Shown here piece after piece: positions 35,555 to 45,932 of a DNA stretch of 64,000 nt. Position 1 is the first letter of the stretch, and each line of letters begins with the position of its first letter. The stretch covers positions 62,001 to 126,000 of the forward strand of contig NZ_JAEMHM010000005.1 of assembly GCF_016458275.1 (NCBI RefSeq), in the 5' to 3' direction. The stretch comes from Geomesophilobacter sediminis (GTDB lineage: Bacteria > Desulfobacterota > Desulfuromonadia > Geobacterales > Geobacteraceae). The notes under the pieces are model-generated. The model saw only the letters and a list, made by a program, of their open reading frames with translations, did no database searches and had not been told where the DNA came from. Position numbers and translations under genes: made by a program.

Positions 35555-37543
35555 TCAGGCGCTGATCCGGATCGGGAGGATGACGGTGGTGAGCCCGTCC
35601 CACTGCAGGCGGCGCTGGATCGAGAAGGCGGTCTCGTTATGCAGCATGCGGTGGTAGAACTTCTCCAGCCGGAAGGTGAGCTGTCCGGTGAAGACCGTGG
35701 AGCGCGGGAATTCTTCGCCCAGTTCCTTGCACACCTCGATCACACTCTCGACGACGTCCGTCGCCACCTCCAGCCGGTAGTCCGCCGCAAAACCGAGCCG
35801 CTGGGCGAGATCCACGTACTTCTCCAGGTCGGCACGGGCCGAGGCTTCCAGCGCCTCCATCTCTTCCGCCCCCTTGAAGGACCCGGAATCGATGACCGCC
35901 ACCGACACGAAGATGATGTTCTTGTAGGTCTTGGGGAAGGTGGTGACGATGGAGAGGAGCGTGTGCACCCCGAAGCCGCTGTAGCCGGAAACGAGCTGAA
36001 TCGCAGTGGGTTCGGTCTTGGCGGGAGCATGGGTGTTCACCGGGCCGGAGGTCGGAAAATCGAGGAGCGCCTCGTCGAGCTGTTTCATCCCCTTGCGCAC
36101 CGAAAGGTAGTGTCCCTTGATCACGTAGCAGCAACCGATGACGATCGAGGTGATCAAAAGGGTGAGCCACCCCCCCTCGGTGAACTTCTCGATCGTGGTG
36201 ATGACGAGGATGGTGGCACAGAGCGCCAAGCCGACCAGGTGCACCGAAAGGTGGCGGATCCACTGGGGATCTTCCTTGCGGCGCTGGATGTAGAGCCGCG
36301 ACATCCCGAGCTGCGACAGCGAGAAGGTCAAAAAGACGTTGATGGAGTACATGACGACCAGGGCGGAGACGCTTCCCTTGGTGTAGAGCAAAAGGGCGAT
36401 GGAGGCCGCCCCCATGAGTACGATGCCGTTGCGCATGGTGAGTCGGACCGAGAGGGCCGCAAAGCGGTGCGGGAACCAGGAGTCGACCGCCATGTTGGAC
36501 ATGACGCGGGGACCGTCGACGAAACCGGTCTGGGCGGCAACCAAAAGGAGTGCCCCCTCGGAGAAGATGGTGATGAAGGCGATCGCGCTGCCGAAGGGCC
36601 AGTGGGAAAAGAGCCCGTCGGCGAGGACGGCGTTGAGCGTTTTGCCTTCCACCGGCTTGATGCCGACCAGCGAGTAGCAAAGGAAGAGCACCCCGGCGGT
36701 GAAGGCAAGCGACGTGGCCATGTAGACCATGGTCCTTTTCCCGGTCTGCACCCGGGGCTCCCTCATGATCTGGAGACCGTTGGAGACCGCCTCGATCCCG
36801 GTATAGGTACCGCCCCCGAGGGAGTAGGCACGCAGGAAGAGGAGCATGATCCCGACGATCCCGATACTCGAGATGTCATGAGTTATTCCCTGGTGAAAAT
36901 CCTGGGCCATCGGCGCCAATTTGTCGGTATGGGTGAAGATCCCGTCCAGGAGCATGACCACGTGGGAGACGACGAAGACCATGAAGATCGGCGCCATCAC
37001 CGAGATCGATTCCTTTACCCCGCGGATATTGAGTACGATGAGGAGCACCGCCAGCAGGCAGGCGACAGTGACCTTCCAGACGTGGAACTGGTTCGGGACG
37101 TAGCTGAAGAGCGCGTCCACGCAGGAGGCGATGGAAACGGTTATGGTGAGGACGTAGTCGACGAGCAGCGCGCTGCCGGAAACAACACCCGCCTTTTCCC
37201 CCAGCATGTGGGTCGCCACGATGTAGCCGCCGCCACCGTGCGGGAAGTGCTCGATGATGCGGGAGTAGGCGTAGGAAATGATGAAAACGGTGATCGCGGT
37301 AAAAAGGCCGAGGAGGATGGCGAGGTAGGTGTGACTGCCGAGGGCGCGGTAGGCCTCTTCGGGACCGTATGCGGAGGAGGAAAGTCCGTCGGCGCCCAGG
37401 CCGACCCAGGCGAGGATGGGGATCAGGGACATCTTGTGGAACAGGTGGGGATCCTTGAGATACTTCGGAGCTCCGAATACCATGCGGATGATGCGTTTGA
37501 ACCATCCCCCGTTGGCCCCGTTGGCGGTAGCAGTCGTGTCCAT
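35555..37543 (-). CDS. APC-superfamily transporter, KimA-like (probable K+ importer)
   Basis: 662 residues from the ATG at 37543 with GAAGGAG upstream. About 12 membrane helices with the APC start (GLGADGLSSSAYGPEEAYRALG), then a C-terminal cytoplasmic domain of about 150 residues with a universal-stress-like pattern. This matches the KimA/YdaO group of K+/H+ symporters; many databases call such proteins amino-acid permeases. A potassium role is supported here by its neighbours (two kdpDE pairs) and by sharing the 65-bp promoter module with the kdp operon. Substrate remains inference. Confidence 0.8.
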   Translation of the reverse strand: MDTTATANGANGGWFKRIIRMVFGAPKYLKDPHLFHKMSLIPILAWVGLGADGLSSSAYGPEEAYRALGSHTYLAILLGLFTAITVFIISYAYSRIIEHFPHGGGGYIVATHMLGEKAGVVSGSALLVDYVLTITVSIASCVDALFSYVPNQFHVWKVTVACLLAVLLIVLNIRGVKESISVMAPIFMVFVVSHVVMLLDGIFTHTDKLAPMAQDFHQGITHDISSIGIVGIMLLFLRAYSLGGGTYTGIEAVSNGLQIMREPRVQTGKRTMVYMATSLAFTAGVLFLCYSLVGIKPVEGKTLNAVLADGLFSHWPFGSAIAFITIFSEGALLLVAAQTGFVDGPRVMSNMAVDSWFPHRFAALSVRLTMRNGIVLMGAASIALLLYTKGSVSALVVMYSINVFLTFSLSQLGMSRLYIQRRKEDPQWIRHLSVHLVGLALCATILVITTIEKFTEGGWLTLLITSIVIGCCYVIKGHYLSVRKGMKQLDEALLDFPTSGPVNTHAPAKTEPTAIQLVSGYSGFGVHTLLSIVTTFPKTYKNIIFVSVAVIDSGSFKGAEEMEALEASARADLEKYVDLAQRLGFAADYRLEVATDVVESVIEVCKELGEEFPRSTVFTGQLTFRLEKFYHRMLHNETAFSIQRRLQWDGLTTVILPIRISA

Positions 37544-37615
37544 GCCCTCTCCTTCACAGCTTCTTGATTCAGGTGCAGCGGAGCGCCCCTGGCGCACGCA
37601 TCCCTTGATGATCGC

Positions 37616-37680
37616 ATGGTAGCGCCATTCGTCTCAAACCGGGATCAAGATGGGGGGGAAAGGTGTCAAGAAAGTATCAA
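37616..37680 (-). promoter_or_regulatory. 65-bp tandem-repeat promoter module of the KimA-like gene
   Basis: On the minus strand: TTGATA (37680-37675), TTGACA (37669-37664), TTGATC (37648-37643), TTGAGA (37637-37632), then 10 bp and the -10 TACCAT (37621-37616). Hexamer starts are 11, 21 and 11 bp apart, exactly as at five other promoters in the window. Confidence 0.75.
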
Positions 37681-37685
37681 GAAGC

Positions 37686-37720
37686 GGGGGTCGGAGGTCG
37701 GAGGTCGGAGGTCGGAGGTC
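37686..37720. repeat. Five-copy 7-bp tandem repeat
   Basis: Unit GGAGGTC (the first copy reads GGGGGTC), five units, ending in GGGG. It lies 5 bp upstream of the KimA promoter module. Confidence 0.9.
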
Positions 37721-37908
37721 GGGGAAACCTCCTACGCAGCCGAAGTGCCAGCCAACTGCAAATCGGGAGCCCATCCCTGTGGGAGCGCCTTTCCAGGCGC
37801 GATCCGCCGAAGGCGGTAACGGTGGTCGCGATTAATCGCGCCCGGAAGGGCGCTCCCACCAGGTTAGCGCTCGAGGGGGAAGATCCATTTCATCCTGGTC
37901 CCTGCCGT
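37721..37908. repeat. REP-like pair between kdpE copy 2 and the transporter
   Basis: Full element on the plus strand at 37779-37820 and an inverted core (GCGCCCGGAAGGGCGCTCCCAC) at about 37837-37859. Confidence 0.8.
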
Positions 37909-38601
37909 TCAATCGCACTTCAGTCGGTATCCAATGCCCAGTTCGGTGATGAGATACCTCGGGCGGGAGGGGTCGGGCTCTATCTTCTGGCGCAGGTTCC
38001 GGACCGTCACCCGGAGCACGTTTTGGTCGCCGTAGCTGCCGCCCCAGACCTGCTTCATGATCTGCCCGTGGGTCAGCACCCGTCCGGCGTGCGCAGCCAG
38101 AAGCCGCAACAGTTCATACTCGGTAGGGGTCAGCTGGACCTCGGCACCGGAAAGAGTTACCCGGCGCCGCGGCAGATCGATCTCCAACTCCTCGCACCGC
38201 ACCACCGGTTCGGGCCCCGGCTGCAGCGAGCGGCGCAGCGCGACCCGCATCCGGGCCTGGAGTTCGCCGACACTGAACGGCTTGATCAGGTAGTCGTCGG
38301 CACCGGCGTCGAGAGCGCCGACCTTGTCGTCCTCGCTGTCGCGCACCGAAAGGACGATGATCGGGACCTGGGACCACTCGCGCACCCGGCGGATCACCTC
38401 GACCCCGTCCAAATCGGGAAGCCCGAGGTCGAGCAGGACGATGTCGGGACGGACCGCGGCCGCCGCGGCGAGCGCCGAATGCCCGTTTTCCGCTTCGTAA
38501 AGCGAAAATTCCTCGTTTTGCAGGGCAACCCGGAGAAAGCGCAGGATTGCCACCTCGTCATCGACCATCAGGACCCGCGGTTTCGTGCTGTCGGTTTTCA
38601 T
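37909..38601 (-). CDS. kdpE: KdpE-type response regulator, copy 2 (kdp operon)
   Basis: 230 residues from the ATG at 38601. Receiver (MVDDE, LLDLGLPDLDG, KPF) and an OmpR/PhoB winged helix ending WGGSYGDQNVLRVTVRNLRQKIEPD. Last gene of kdpABCDE, 80 bp after kdpD. E. coli KdpE activates kdpFABC when K+ is limiting. It is likely autoregulated through the 65-bp module upstream of the operon. Confidence 0.93.
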   Translation of the reverse strand: MKTDSTKPRVLMVDDEVAILRFLRVALQNEEFSLYEAENGHSALAAAAAVRPDIVLLDLGLPDLDGVEVIRRVREWSQVPIIVLSVRDSEDDKVGALDAGADDYLIKPFSVGELQARMRVALRRSLQPGPEPVVRCEELEIDLPRRRVTLSGAEVQLTPTEYELLRLLAAHAGRVLTHGQIMKQVWGGSYGDQNVLRVTVRNLRQKIEPDPSRPRYLITELGIGYRLKCD

Positions 38602-38648
38602 GTCAAGGTTGCCTTTCCTTTTCAATTTACGAGTCACCGCTACCGAAT

Positions 38649-38677
38649 AACTCCTCTCCCTTCGGGAGAGGGAGTTT
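38649..38677. repeat. Hairpin between kdpD and kdpE
   Basis: AACTCCTCTCCC, TTC, then GGGAGAGGGAGTT: a near-perfect stem-loop in the 80-bp spacer, without a T run on the operon strand (it continues TTATT). It may protect or process the message rather than end it. Confidence 0.6.
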
Positions 38678-38681
38678 TCCG

Positions 38682-41339
38682 TCACCGCACCGGCAGCGTC
38701 ACCACTACCTGCAGTCCGCCGCCGGAGCGGTTTTCCGCGGCGATGGTCCCGCCGTGGGCCTCCACGATCCCCTTGCATATGGAAAGCCCCAAGCCGGTTC
38801 CACCGGCGCCTTCGGGTACCGGCACCCGGTAGAACTTGTCGAAGATGTGGGGGAGTTCCCCTTCCGGTACGCCGGGGCCACGGTCGGAGACCGCGAGGGT
38901 CAGCCGCTCCCGCACCAGGGTCGCGGCAAGCTCGACCGGGTTTTCCCGCGGCGAGTACTTCAGCGCGTTGTCGAGCAAATTTACCAGAACCTGGGTCATC
39001 AAGACCATATCCATGTTCACCAGCGGCAGCCCCTCGTCGATCCGCAACTCCACTTTGCGCTTCCCAAGCTGCGGCTCCACCGCGGCAATGGCACAGCCGA
39101 CCAGGTCCTCCACGTCGCAGGGAACCTCCTTCAGCTTGAGGGCTCCCGACTCCAAACGGGTCATATCGAGCAGGTTCCCCACGAAGCGGTTCAGCCGCCC
39201 CGCCGCCTCCCACGCCGCATCGAGCAGGTCTTCACGCGCTTCCTCGAGAAGCGGATTCAGCTTGTCCCGGAGCGCTCCGAGCGCTCCGGTTATGGAAACA
39301 AGCGGGGTGCGCAGGTCGTGGGAAATGGAATTCAAAAGGGCGCGTTCCAGGGTCTCGCGGGCCTGGAGGATCTGTGCCTGCTCGGCCTGCTTGCCGAACT
39401 GGACCCGTTCGATGGCCAGCGCCACCTGGGTGGCAAACGCCTCCAACAGCCGTCGGCTGAGTGCCGAGCTGTACTCCAACTCGTCCCGGAGCTTCACCCC
39501 CACCACCCCCAGGACGTCGCCCGAGGTCTGCAGCGGCAGGTAGAGAAGCTCGGCCGAAATGAGGGTATCGGTGCCGCGTCCCGCCGGCGAGTGGTTGCGA
39601 AAGGCCCAGTCGGCGACCGCCAGTTCCTTGATGGAAAGCGCCATTCCGGTGCTGGCGGCGCGTTCCTCCAGCCGTTCTCCGTCCGGCAACAGCACCATCA
39701 CGTTGGCCCCCAGGCTCTCCTCCACGTTTTTCACCAGCTCCGCGAGGATCGCTTCCAGGTCGGAGGAAACGGCAAGGCCGCGGCTCAAATGATAGAGGCT
39801 TGCCGTCTGGAGCTCGCGTTCCCGGATCGAGTCGGCCCGCTCGCGGGATTGCGAAACCAGCGTGCTGATCACTACCCCTACCATGAACAGCCCGGCGAAG
39901 GTGATGAAATACTGCGTGTCGGACACGGCAAAGGTGAAGCGCGGCGGCACGAAGAAAAAGTCGAAGGCAAGCACGCTTAAGAAGGCCGTGAGCATCGACT
40001 CGCGTCGCCCCAGCCGGACCGCCGCCAGGACTACCGCCAGCAGGTACACCATGACCAGGTTGGTCGGGGCGAGATGCTGGTGCGCCGGCTCGCAGACGAT
40101 CGACGCCGCGAGCACCAGGGCGATGCTTTTGAGGTACCCGGACCAGGGCATCGGTCGCTTCTGCCGCGCCATTTTCGGCGCCGCGCCTTCGGCGGTGATG
40201 CTCACCACGTGAACGTCGATCGACCCGGAGAGGCGGATCACCTGGTCGACCAGCGGCTGGCGCAGAAATTCCCGCCAGCGCGACTTGGTCGGTTTCCCGA
40301 CCACGATTTTGGTGACGTTGTTTTTGACGGCGTAATCGATGAGGGCCTGGGCGACGGAAACCCCGGTCAGGCTGGAGATCTGGGCCCCGAGGCTCTCCGC
40401 CAGGCGGAGGTCCTTCCAGACCCGGGCCCGGTTTTCGCGCACGTGCTTTCCCCCGCCCGGCGTCTCGACGTAGACGGTGTGCCAGGGCGCCTTGATCTCG
40501 TCGGCCAGCCGCCGCGTGGTGCGGATCAGGCGCTCGGAAAACGGGCTACCGCTGACGCAGACCAAAAGCCGGTCGGCGACCGGCCAGGGGCCGGCGATGG
40601 AGCGGGATTCCATATACGCCCGCATCTGGTCGTCGACGCGGGCGGCGGCCCTACGCAGCGAAAGCTCGCGCAGGGCCATGAGGTTGCCGGGCTTGAAGAA
40701 CTTCTCGGTGGCCCGCGCCGCCTTCTCGGGAATGTAGACCTTTCCCTCGCGCAGCCGCTGCAGCAGGTCTTCCGGGGGGATGTCCACCAGCCGGATCTCG
40801 ATGGCCCGGTCCAGGAGCGAATCCGGAACCGTCTCGCGGACGATGACGCCGGTGATCTGGGCCACGATGTCGTTGAGGCTCTCGAAGTGCTGGATGTTGA
40901 CGGTGGTGTAGACGTCGATCCCGGTGGAAAGAAGTTCTTCCACGTCCTGCCAGCGCTTTTCATGCCGGGAGCCGGGGGCGTTGGTGTGGGCCAGTTCGTC
41001 CACGAGGACGATCTGAGGCTTGCGTTTAAGAACCGCATCGATGTCCATCTCGGGAAGGATGACCCCGAGGTACTCGATCTGCGCCTTGGGGACGCTCTCC
41101 AGCCCCTGGAGCAGGAGATCGGTCTCGCTGCGGCCGTGGGACTCGACGTAGCCCACCACCACGTCGCGGCCGTCGCGCAGCCGCTGCTGCGCCGCCTCCA
41201 GCATGGCATAGGTCTTCCCCACTCCGGCGGCGTAGCCGAGGAATATCTTGAGCTTGCCGCTCGCTTCCTGGGCCTCCTCGGCCTGGCAGACCTTGAGCAG
41301 GGTCTCGGGTGATGGGCGTGCTTCTTCGTCGCTGCGCAT
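38682..41339 (-). CDS. kdpD: Sensor histidine kinase KdpD, full length
   Basis: 885 residues from the ATG at 41339. The N-terminal KdpD domain has the Walker motif GYAAGVGKT at about 35-43 and VDELAHTNAPG, followed by a USP domain (about 240-370), four membrane helices, a GAF region, the box SISHDLRTPLVSITG and ATPase motifs NLLDNALKYSP, DRGPGVP and GTGLGLSICKG. It senses K+ limitation or ionic stress and phosphorylates KdpE. It follows kdpC after a gap that contains a C/G-rich hairpin. The short kinase at 33804-35333 is its paralogue lacking the first two domains. Confidence 0.96.
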   Translation of the reverse strand: MRSDEEARPSPETLLKVCQAEEAQEASGKLKIFLGYAAGVGKTYAMLEAAQQRLRDGRDVVVGYVESHGRSETDLLLQGLESVPKAQIEYLGVILPEMDIDAVLKRKPQIVLVDELAHTNAPGSRHEKRWQDVEELLSTGIDVYTTVNIQHFESLNDIVAQITGVIVRETVPDSLLDRAIEIRLVDIPPEDLLQRLREGKVYIPEKAARATEKFFKPGNLMALRELSLRRAAARVDDQMRAYMESRSIAGPWPVADRLLVCVSGSPFSERLIRTTRRLADEIKAPWHTVYVETPGGGKHVRENRARVWKDLRLAESLGAQISSLTGVSVAQALIDYAVKNNVTKIVVGKPTKSRWREFLRQPLVDQVIRLSGSIDVHVVSITAEGAAPKMARQKRPMPWSGYLKSIALVLAASIVCEPAHQHLAPTNLVMVYLLAVVLAAVRLGRRESMLTAFLSVLAFDFFFVPPRFTFAVSDTQYFITFAGLFMVGVVISTLVSQSRERADSIRERELQTASLYHLSRGLAVSSDLEAILAELVKNVEESLGANVMVLLPDGERLEERAASTGMALSIKELAVADWAFRNHSPAGRGTDTLISAELLYLPLQTSGDVLGVVGVKLRDELEYSSALSRRLLEAFATQVALAIERVQFGKQAEQAQILQARETLERALLNSISHDLRTPLVSITGALGALRDKLNPLLEEAREDLLDAAWEAAGRLNRFVGNLLDMTRLESGALKLKEVPCDVEDLVGCAIAAVEPQLGKRKVELRIDEGLPLVNMDMVLMTQVLVNLLDNALKYSPRENPVELAATLVRERLTLAVSDRGPGVPEGELPHIFDKFYRVPVPEGAGGTGLGLSICKGIVEAHGGTIAAENRSGGGLQVVVTLPVR

Positions 41340-41351
41340 TATGGCACCTTT

Positions 41352-41385
41352 TACTCCCCCCTTTAACAAAGGGGGGCTTCAACCC
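41352..41385. repeat. C/G-rich hairpin between kdpC and kdpD
   Basis: CCCCCCTTT...AAAGGGGGG stem, a member of the repeat type also present near 1660, 4640 and 51760. It lies just upstream of the kdpD ribosome site. Confidence 0.75.
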
Positions 41386-41390
41386 CTGTG

Positions 41391-41957
41391 TTACTTCGCG
41401 GCGTCCAGGGCCAGGTTCAGTTCCAGCACGTTCACCCGCGGCTCGCCCAGAAAACCGAACTGGCGTTCCTTAAGGTGCTCATTCACCACCCGCGAGACCT
41501 CGGCCACCGCCATCCCCCGTGCCTTGGCCACCCGCGGGATCTGCAGCCGCGCCGCAGCGGGGGTGATGTCCGGGTCCAGTCCGCTCGCCGAGGCCTGCAC
41601 CAGGTCGGCGGGGATGGGGCCGAGGACGCCACTGTCGCGCAGCGCCTTCACCCGGTCCGCCACCGTCTTGAGGTAATCGGGGTTGGTCGGACCGGAGTTG
41701 GAGCCTCCGGAGCCCATCGGGTTGTAGCCGAAATCGGTCGCCGCCGAAGGGCGCGGCCAGAAATACTTGCTGTCCGAGAACGGCTGGCCGATCAGCGCCG
41801 AGCCGACCTCGCGATGGTTCTTGTCAACGATGAGGCTCCCCTTGGCTTGGTTCGGGAAAACCGCATAGGCAATCCCGGTGACGATGGCCGGATAGATCCC
41901 GCCGCAGATGACGGTGAACAGGATGAACAGAAACAATGCCGGTCGTAACTCTCTCAT
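41391..41957 (-). CDS. kdpC: Potassium-transporting ATPase C subunit
   Basis: 188 residues with one N-terminal membrane helix (about 7-32). KdpC signatures include FPNQAKGSLI, GSALIGQPFSDSKYFWPRPSA, SASGLDPDITPAAA and a C-terminal LGEPRVNVLELNLALD. It stabilises the KdpB-ATP complex in the high-affinity K+ pump. Separated from kdpB by 122 bp that hold a repeat. Confidence 0.96.
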   Translation of the reverse strand: MRELRPALFLFILFTVICGGIYPAIVTGIAYAVFPNQAKGSLIVDKNHREVGSALIGQPFSDSKYFWPRPSAATDFGYNPMGSGGSNSGPTNPDYLKTVADRVKALRDSGVLGPIPADLVQASASGLDPDITPAAARLQIPRVAKARGMAVAEVSRVVNEHLKERQFGFLGEPRVNVLELNLALDAAK

Positions 41958-42079
41958 GTCGTGAATCCTCCAGGGGCATCCAGCCCCGAAAATAGCGTCC
42001 CCTCTCCTTCAAGGGTCGGGTGCGGCAGCACGAGCCTGCGACGGACAGGGTGAGGATGGGGTCGGGGGTACCGTCGGCT
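41958..42079. repeat. Repeat in the kdpB-kdpC spacer
   Basis: A segment with CCCTCTCCTTCAAGGGTCG and, about 30 bp on, GCGACGGACAGGGTGAGGATG (42000-42060). The same pair of blocks occurs at 56093-56153 before the RND pump gene. Confidence 0.7.
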
Positions 42080-44146
42080 TCAGGCAAACATCGCCACCAC
42101 GAGGTCGATCGCCTTGATCCCCACGAACGGGGCGATGATCCCCCCTACCCCGTAGACCAGGAGGTTGTGGATCAAAAGCTTCTCGGCGGGCATCGGGCGG
42201 AACTTGGTCCCCTTCAGCGCGAGCGGCACCAGGATCGGGATGATGATCGCGTTGAAGATGACCGCCGACAGGATCGCGCTCAGCGGCGTCGCCAGGTGCA
42301 TGACGTTCAAAACGGCAAGCTGCGGGTAGATGGTGATGAGCATCGCCGGGATGATGGCAAAGTACTTGGCGACGTCGTTGGAGATGCTGAAGGTGGTCAG
42401 GTTGCCCCGGGTCATCAGGATCTGCTTGCCGACCTCCACGATGTCCAGGAGCTTGGTCGGGTTGGAATCGAGATCGATGATGTTCGCCGCCTCGCGAGCC
42501 GGCTGGGTCCCGGTGTTCATGGCAACCGCCACGTCGGCCTGGGCAAGCGCCGGGGCATCGTTGGTCCCGTCGCCGGTCATCGCCACCATGAACCCGGCCT
42601 CCTGGTTCTCCTTGATCAGGCGGAGCTTGTCTTCGGGCTTCGCCTGGGCCAAAAAGTCGTCCACCTGGGCCTCGGCGGCGATCGCCGCGGCGGTGAGCGG
42701 GTTGTCCCCGGTGATCATGACCGTCTTGATCCCCATGCTGCGCAGCTGCTGGAAGCGCTCCTGGATTCCCCCCTTGATGATGTCCTTCAGGTTGATCACC
42801 CCGAAGATCTCGGCGTCGCAGCTCACCACCAGCGGGGTCGCACCGGCCCGGGCGATGCGGTCCACCACATCGGCGAGATCGGCGGGAATCGAGGTCGCGC
42901 CCTGCCCCTTGGCGAAGGCGACGGCGGAATCCGACGCCCCCTTGCGGTACTTTCTGCCGCCGGTGTCGATCCCGGAGAGGCGGGTCTCCGCGGAGAAGGC
43001 AATCTCGCGGGCATCGGCAGGGGCGTTCATGGCAAGGCCGTATTTCTTTTTGGCCAGCGCCACGACCGAGCGCCCTTCCGGGGTCTCGTCGCACAGGGAC
43101 GACATCAGCGCCGCCTCGGCGAGCTCGCCTTCGGTATGGCCCCCTACCGGTACGAATTCCACCGCCTCGCGGTTGCCCAGGGTGATGGTCCCGGTCTTAT
43201 CGAGCAAAAGGACGTTGACGTCCCCGGCCGCCTCGATGGCGCGTCCGGAAAGGGCGATGACGTTTTTCTGGAAGAGCCGGTCCATACCCGCAATCCCGAT
43301 GGCGGGTAAAAGCGCCGCGATGGTGGTAGGTGCCAGGCAGACGAAGAGCGCGACCAGCACGGTTAAGGAGACCGGGGAGCCGTGCCCGGCGGCTTTGACG
43401 CTGTAGATGGAGAGCGGGCTGATGTTGGCGCAGACCAGCAAAAAGACCAGGGTGAGGGCGATCAAAAGCACTTCGAGCGCGATCTCGTTGGGGGTCTTCC
43501 TCCGTTTGGCGCCTTCGATGAGGGAGATCATCCGGTCCAGGAAGGTTTCGCCGGGGTTGGCGGTGATGCGGACGATTATCGAGTTGGCGATCACCTCGGT
43601 GCCCCCGGTGACGGCACTGCGGTCCCCGCCCGACTCGCGCACCACCGGGGCGGACTCGCCGGTGACCGCCGCCTCGTTCACCAGGGCGGCCCCGGCGACG
43701 ACATCGCCGTCACCGGCAATCATCTCCTGGGCCTCCACCAGGATGTAGTCGTCCTTGCGCAGCGACTCGGCCGGGACGGCCTCAAAGGGGCTGCCGAATT
43801 CCGGCTTTTTCAGCTTCTTCGCGGTGACTTCGGTGCGGCTCTTCCTCAAGGACGCCGCCCGCGCCTTACCGCGCCCCTCGGCGAGCGACTCGGCGAAGGT
43901 GGCGAAGATGACGGTGAGCCAGAGCCAGATCGAGACCAGCCCGGTGAACCAGGCCGGCTCCTTGTTGGTGCCGGCAAGCGACAGGGCGAAGGTCACCAGG
44001 GTGATGAGGCTCGCGATCTCCACGCAGAACATGACCGGGTTGCGCCACAGGGTGCGGGGATCGAGTTTTTTGAATGAATCGACCAGCGCGGGCTTCATGA
44101 TCCGCGTGTCGAACATGGAAATCGGTTCGGGTGCGTGTTTCGACAT
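42080..44146 (-). CDS. kdpB: Potassium-transporting P-type ATPase B subunit
   Basis: 688 residues. P-type ATPase with the phosphorylation motif [12 protein letters not shown], the TGES region (VTGESAPV), the [10 protein letters not shown] and [10 protein letters not shown] motifs and seven or so membrane helices. It hydrolyses ATP to drive K+ uptake through KdpA. It starts two bases after the kdpA stop codon, so translation is coupled. Confidence 0.97.
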   Translation of the reverse strand: MSKHAPEPISMFDTRIMKPALVDSFKKLDPRTLWRNPVMFCVEIASLITLVTFALSLAGTNKEPAWFTGLVSIWLWLTVIFATFAESLAEGRGKARAASLRKSRTEVTAKKLKKPEFGSPFEAVPAESLRKDDYILVEAQEMIAGDGDVVAGAALVNEAAVTGESAPVVRESGGDRSAVTGGTEVIANSIIVRITANPGETFLDRMISLIEGAKRRKTPNEIALEVLLIALTLVFLLVCANISPLSIYSVKAAGHGSPVSLTVLVALFVCLAPTTIAALLPAIGIAGMDRLFQKNVIALSGRAIEAAGDVNVLLLDKTGTITLGNREAVEFVPVGGHTEGELAEAALMSSLCDETPEGRSVVALAKKKYGLAMNAPADAREIAFSAETRLSGIDTGGRKYRKGASDSAVAFAKGQGATSIPADLADVVDRIARAGATPLVVSCDAEIFGVINLKDIIKGGIQERFQQLRSMGIKTVMITGDNPLTAAAIAAEAQVDDFLAQAKPEDKLRLIKENQEAGFMVAMTGDGTNDAPALAQADVAVAMNTGTQPAREAANIIDLDSNPTKLLDIVEVGKQILMTRGNLTTFSISNDVAKYFAIIPAMLITIYPQLAVLNVMHLATPLSAILSAVIFNAIIIPILVPLALKGTKFRPMPAEKLLIHNLLVYGVGGIIAPFVGIKAIDLVVAMFA

Positions 44147-44147
44147 G

Positions 44148-45932
44148 TTACTTACCTCCCAGCATGATCAGGTGTTCGACGATCGGTCCGAGCGACAGCG
44201 CCGGGAAGAAGGTGAGTGCGCCGACGATGAGGATGACCAGGGTGAGCCAGAGCGCGAAGGGGACCTTGTCGGTCGGCAGGGTCCCGAGGCTGGGCGGGAC
44301 GTACTTCTTCTGGGCGAGGGAGCCCGCCATGGCGAGAGAGGCGAGGATCGGAGCAAAGCGGCCCAAAAACATGGCCAACGAGCCACTCACGTTGTAAAAG
44401 ACGGTGTTCGCGTTCAGCCCTGCGAAGGCGCTCCCGTTGTTGTTGGACATCGAGGCGAAGGCGTAGAGCACCTCGGAGAGGCCGTGGGCACCCGGGTTCG
44501 CCATCGAGGCGACGGCCGAGGGGACCAGAAGTGCCAGCGCCGAGAAAATCAGGACCAGGATTCCCGAGGTGAGCACGATGACGATGGACATCCACATTTC
44601 GCGCACCTCGATCTTCTTGCCGAGGAACTCGGGCGTTCGCCCGATCATGAGCCCGGCGACGAAGACCGCGATCACGACGAAGGCGACCATGGTATAGAGC
44701 CCGGTCCCCACCCCGCCGAAAACCACCTCGGAGAGAAGGATCAGCGCAAGGGGAACCATGCCGCCGAGCGGGGTCATCGAGTCGTGCATCGCGTTGACCG
44801 CGCCGCAGGAGGTGCCGGTGGTCGCGGTAGTGAACAGGGAGGTGCCGGCGAGCCCGAAACGGGTCTCCTTTCCTTCCAGGTTCACCGACTGAACACCCAG
44901 TTTGGCCACGAGCGGGTTACCGCCGGATTCCGCCCCATAGTTCACTGCGATGGCCACCCAGAGGATCGCCAGCATGACCGCGAGGATGGCCCACCCCTGG
45001 CGCGGGTTTCCCGCCTGGTAGCCGAAGGTGTAGGTCAGGCTCCCGCCGATCAACAGGATCAGGAAGACCTCGACCACGTTGGTGAGCGGGGACGGGTTCT
45101 CGTAGGGGTGCGCCGAGTTGGCGTTGAAGAAACCGCCGCCGTTGGTGCCCAGTTCCTTGATTGCCTCCTGGGAGGCGACCGGTCCCATCGGGATGGTGAC
45201 TTCCTTCACCTTCACGTTCTCGGTGACCGGGTTACCCTTGGCGTCTTTGATGGCGTTTCCCTTGTCGTCCAGCTTCGGCTTGTCGTAGTTCGTCTCCTGG
45301 ACCAGCGGCACCGTCTTGTAGGCGCTGAAGTTCTGGATCGACCCCTGGGAGACCAGGAACACGGCAAAGATGATGGAAAGCGGCAGCAGGATGTAAAGGG
45401 TGCACCGGGTGAGATCGACGTAGACGTTGCCGAGATCCGCGGTGCGGCGCCGCACGAAGCCTCGGATGGCCGCGATGGCGACCACGATGCCGGTGGCCGC
45501 GGACAGGAAGTTATGCACCGCGAAGCCTACCATCTGGGTGAAGTAACTCGCCGCGCTCTCCCCGGAATAGGCCTGCCAGTTGGTGTTGGTCATGAAGCTG
45601 ATGGCGGTGTTGAGCGCGAGGTGCCAGGAGAAGGCCGGGAACTTCTGAGGGTTCAGCGGGAGAATGCCTTGGAGCAGCAGGATCAGGAAAAGAGCGATGC
45701 CGCTGGCGAGGTTGAAGAGCAAAAGCCCCACGGCGTAACGCTGCCAGCCCATCTCTTCATCCTTGTCCACACCGCAGATGCGGTAGACGAGGTTTTCGCA
45801 GGGGATCAACACGGGCGAAAGGAAGGTACGCTCGCCCTGGAAGACCTTGGCCATGAAGGTTCCCATCGGTTTGACCAGGGCCAGAAGCAGCACGAAAAAC
45901 AGAATCGTCTGGAGCCATTCATACACGTTCAT
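44148..45932 (-). CDS. kdpA: Potassium-transporting ATPase A subunit (channel-like)
   Basis: 594 residues, about ten membrane helices with the four K+-selectivity-like loops (including [38 protein letters not shown] and [13 protein letters not shown]). It forms the ion-selective path of the Kdp pump. It overlaps the preceding small ORF by 14 bp. Confidence 0.97.
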   Translation of the reverse strand: MNVYEWLQTILFFVLLLALVKPMGTFMAKVFQGERTFLSPVLIPCENLVYRICGVDKDEEMGWQRYAVGLLLFNLASGIALFLILLLQGILPLNPQKFPAFSWHLALNTAISFMTNTNWQAYSGESAASYFTQMVGFAVHNFLSAATGIVVAIAAIRGFVRRRTADLGNVYVDLTRCTLYILLPLSIIFAVFLVSQGSIQNFSAYKTVPLVQETNYDKPKLDDKGNAIKDAKGNPVTENVKVKEVTIPMGPVASQEAIKELGTNGGGFFNANSAHPYENPSPLTNVVEVFLILLIGGSLTYTFGYQAGNPRQGWAILAVMLAILWVAIAVNYGAESGGNPLVAKLGVQSVNLEGKETRFGLAGTSLFTTATTGTSCGAVNAMHDSMTPLGGMVPLALILLSEVVFGGVGTGLYTMVAFVVIAVFVAGLMIGRTPEFLGKKIEVREMWMSIVIVLTSGILVLIFSALALLVPSAVASMANPGAHGLSEVLYAFASMSNNNGSAFAGLNANTVFYNVSGSLAMFLGRFAPILASLAMAGSLAQKKYVPPSLGTLPTDKVPFALWLTLVILIVGALTFFPALSLGPIVEHLIMLGGK

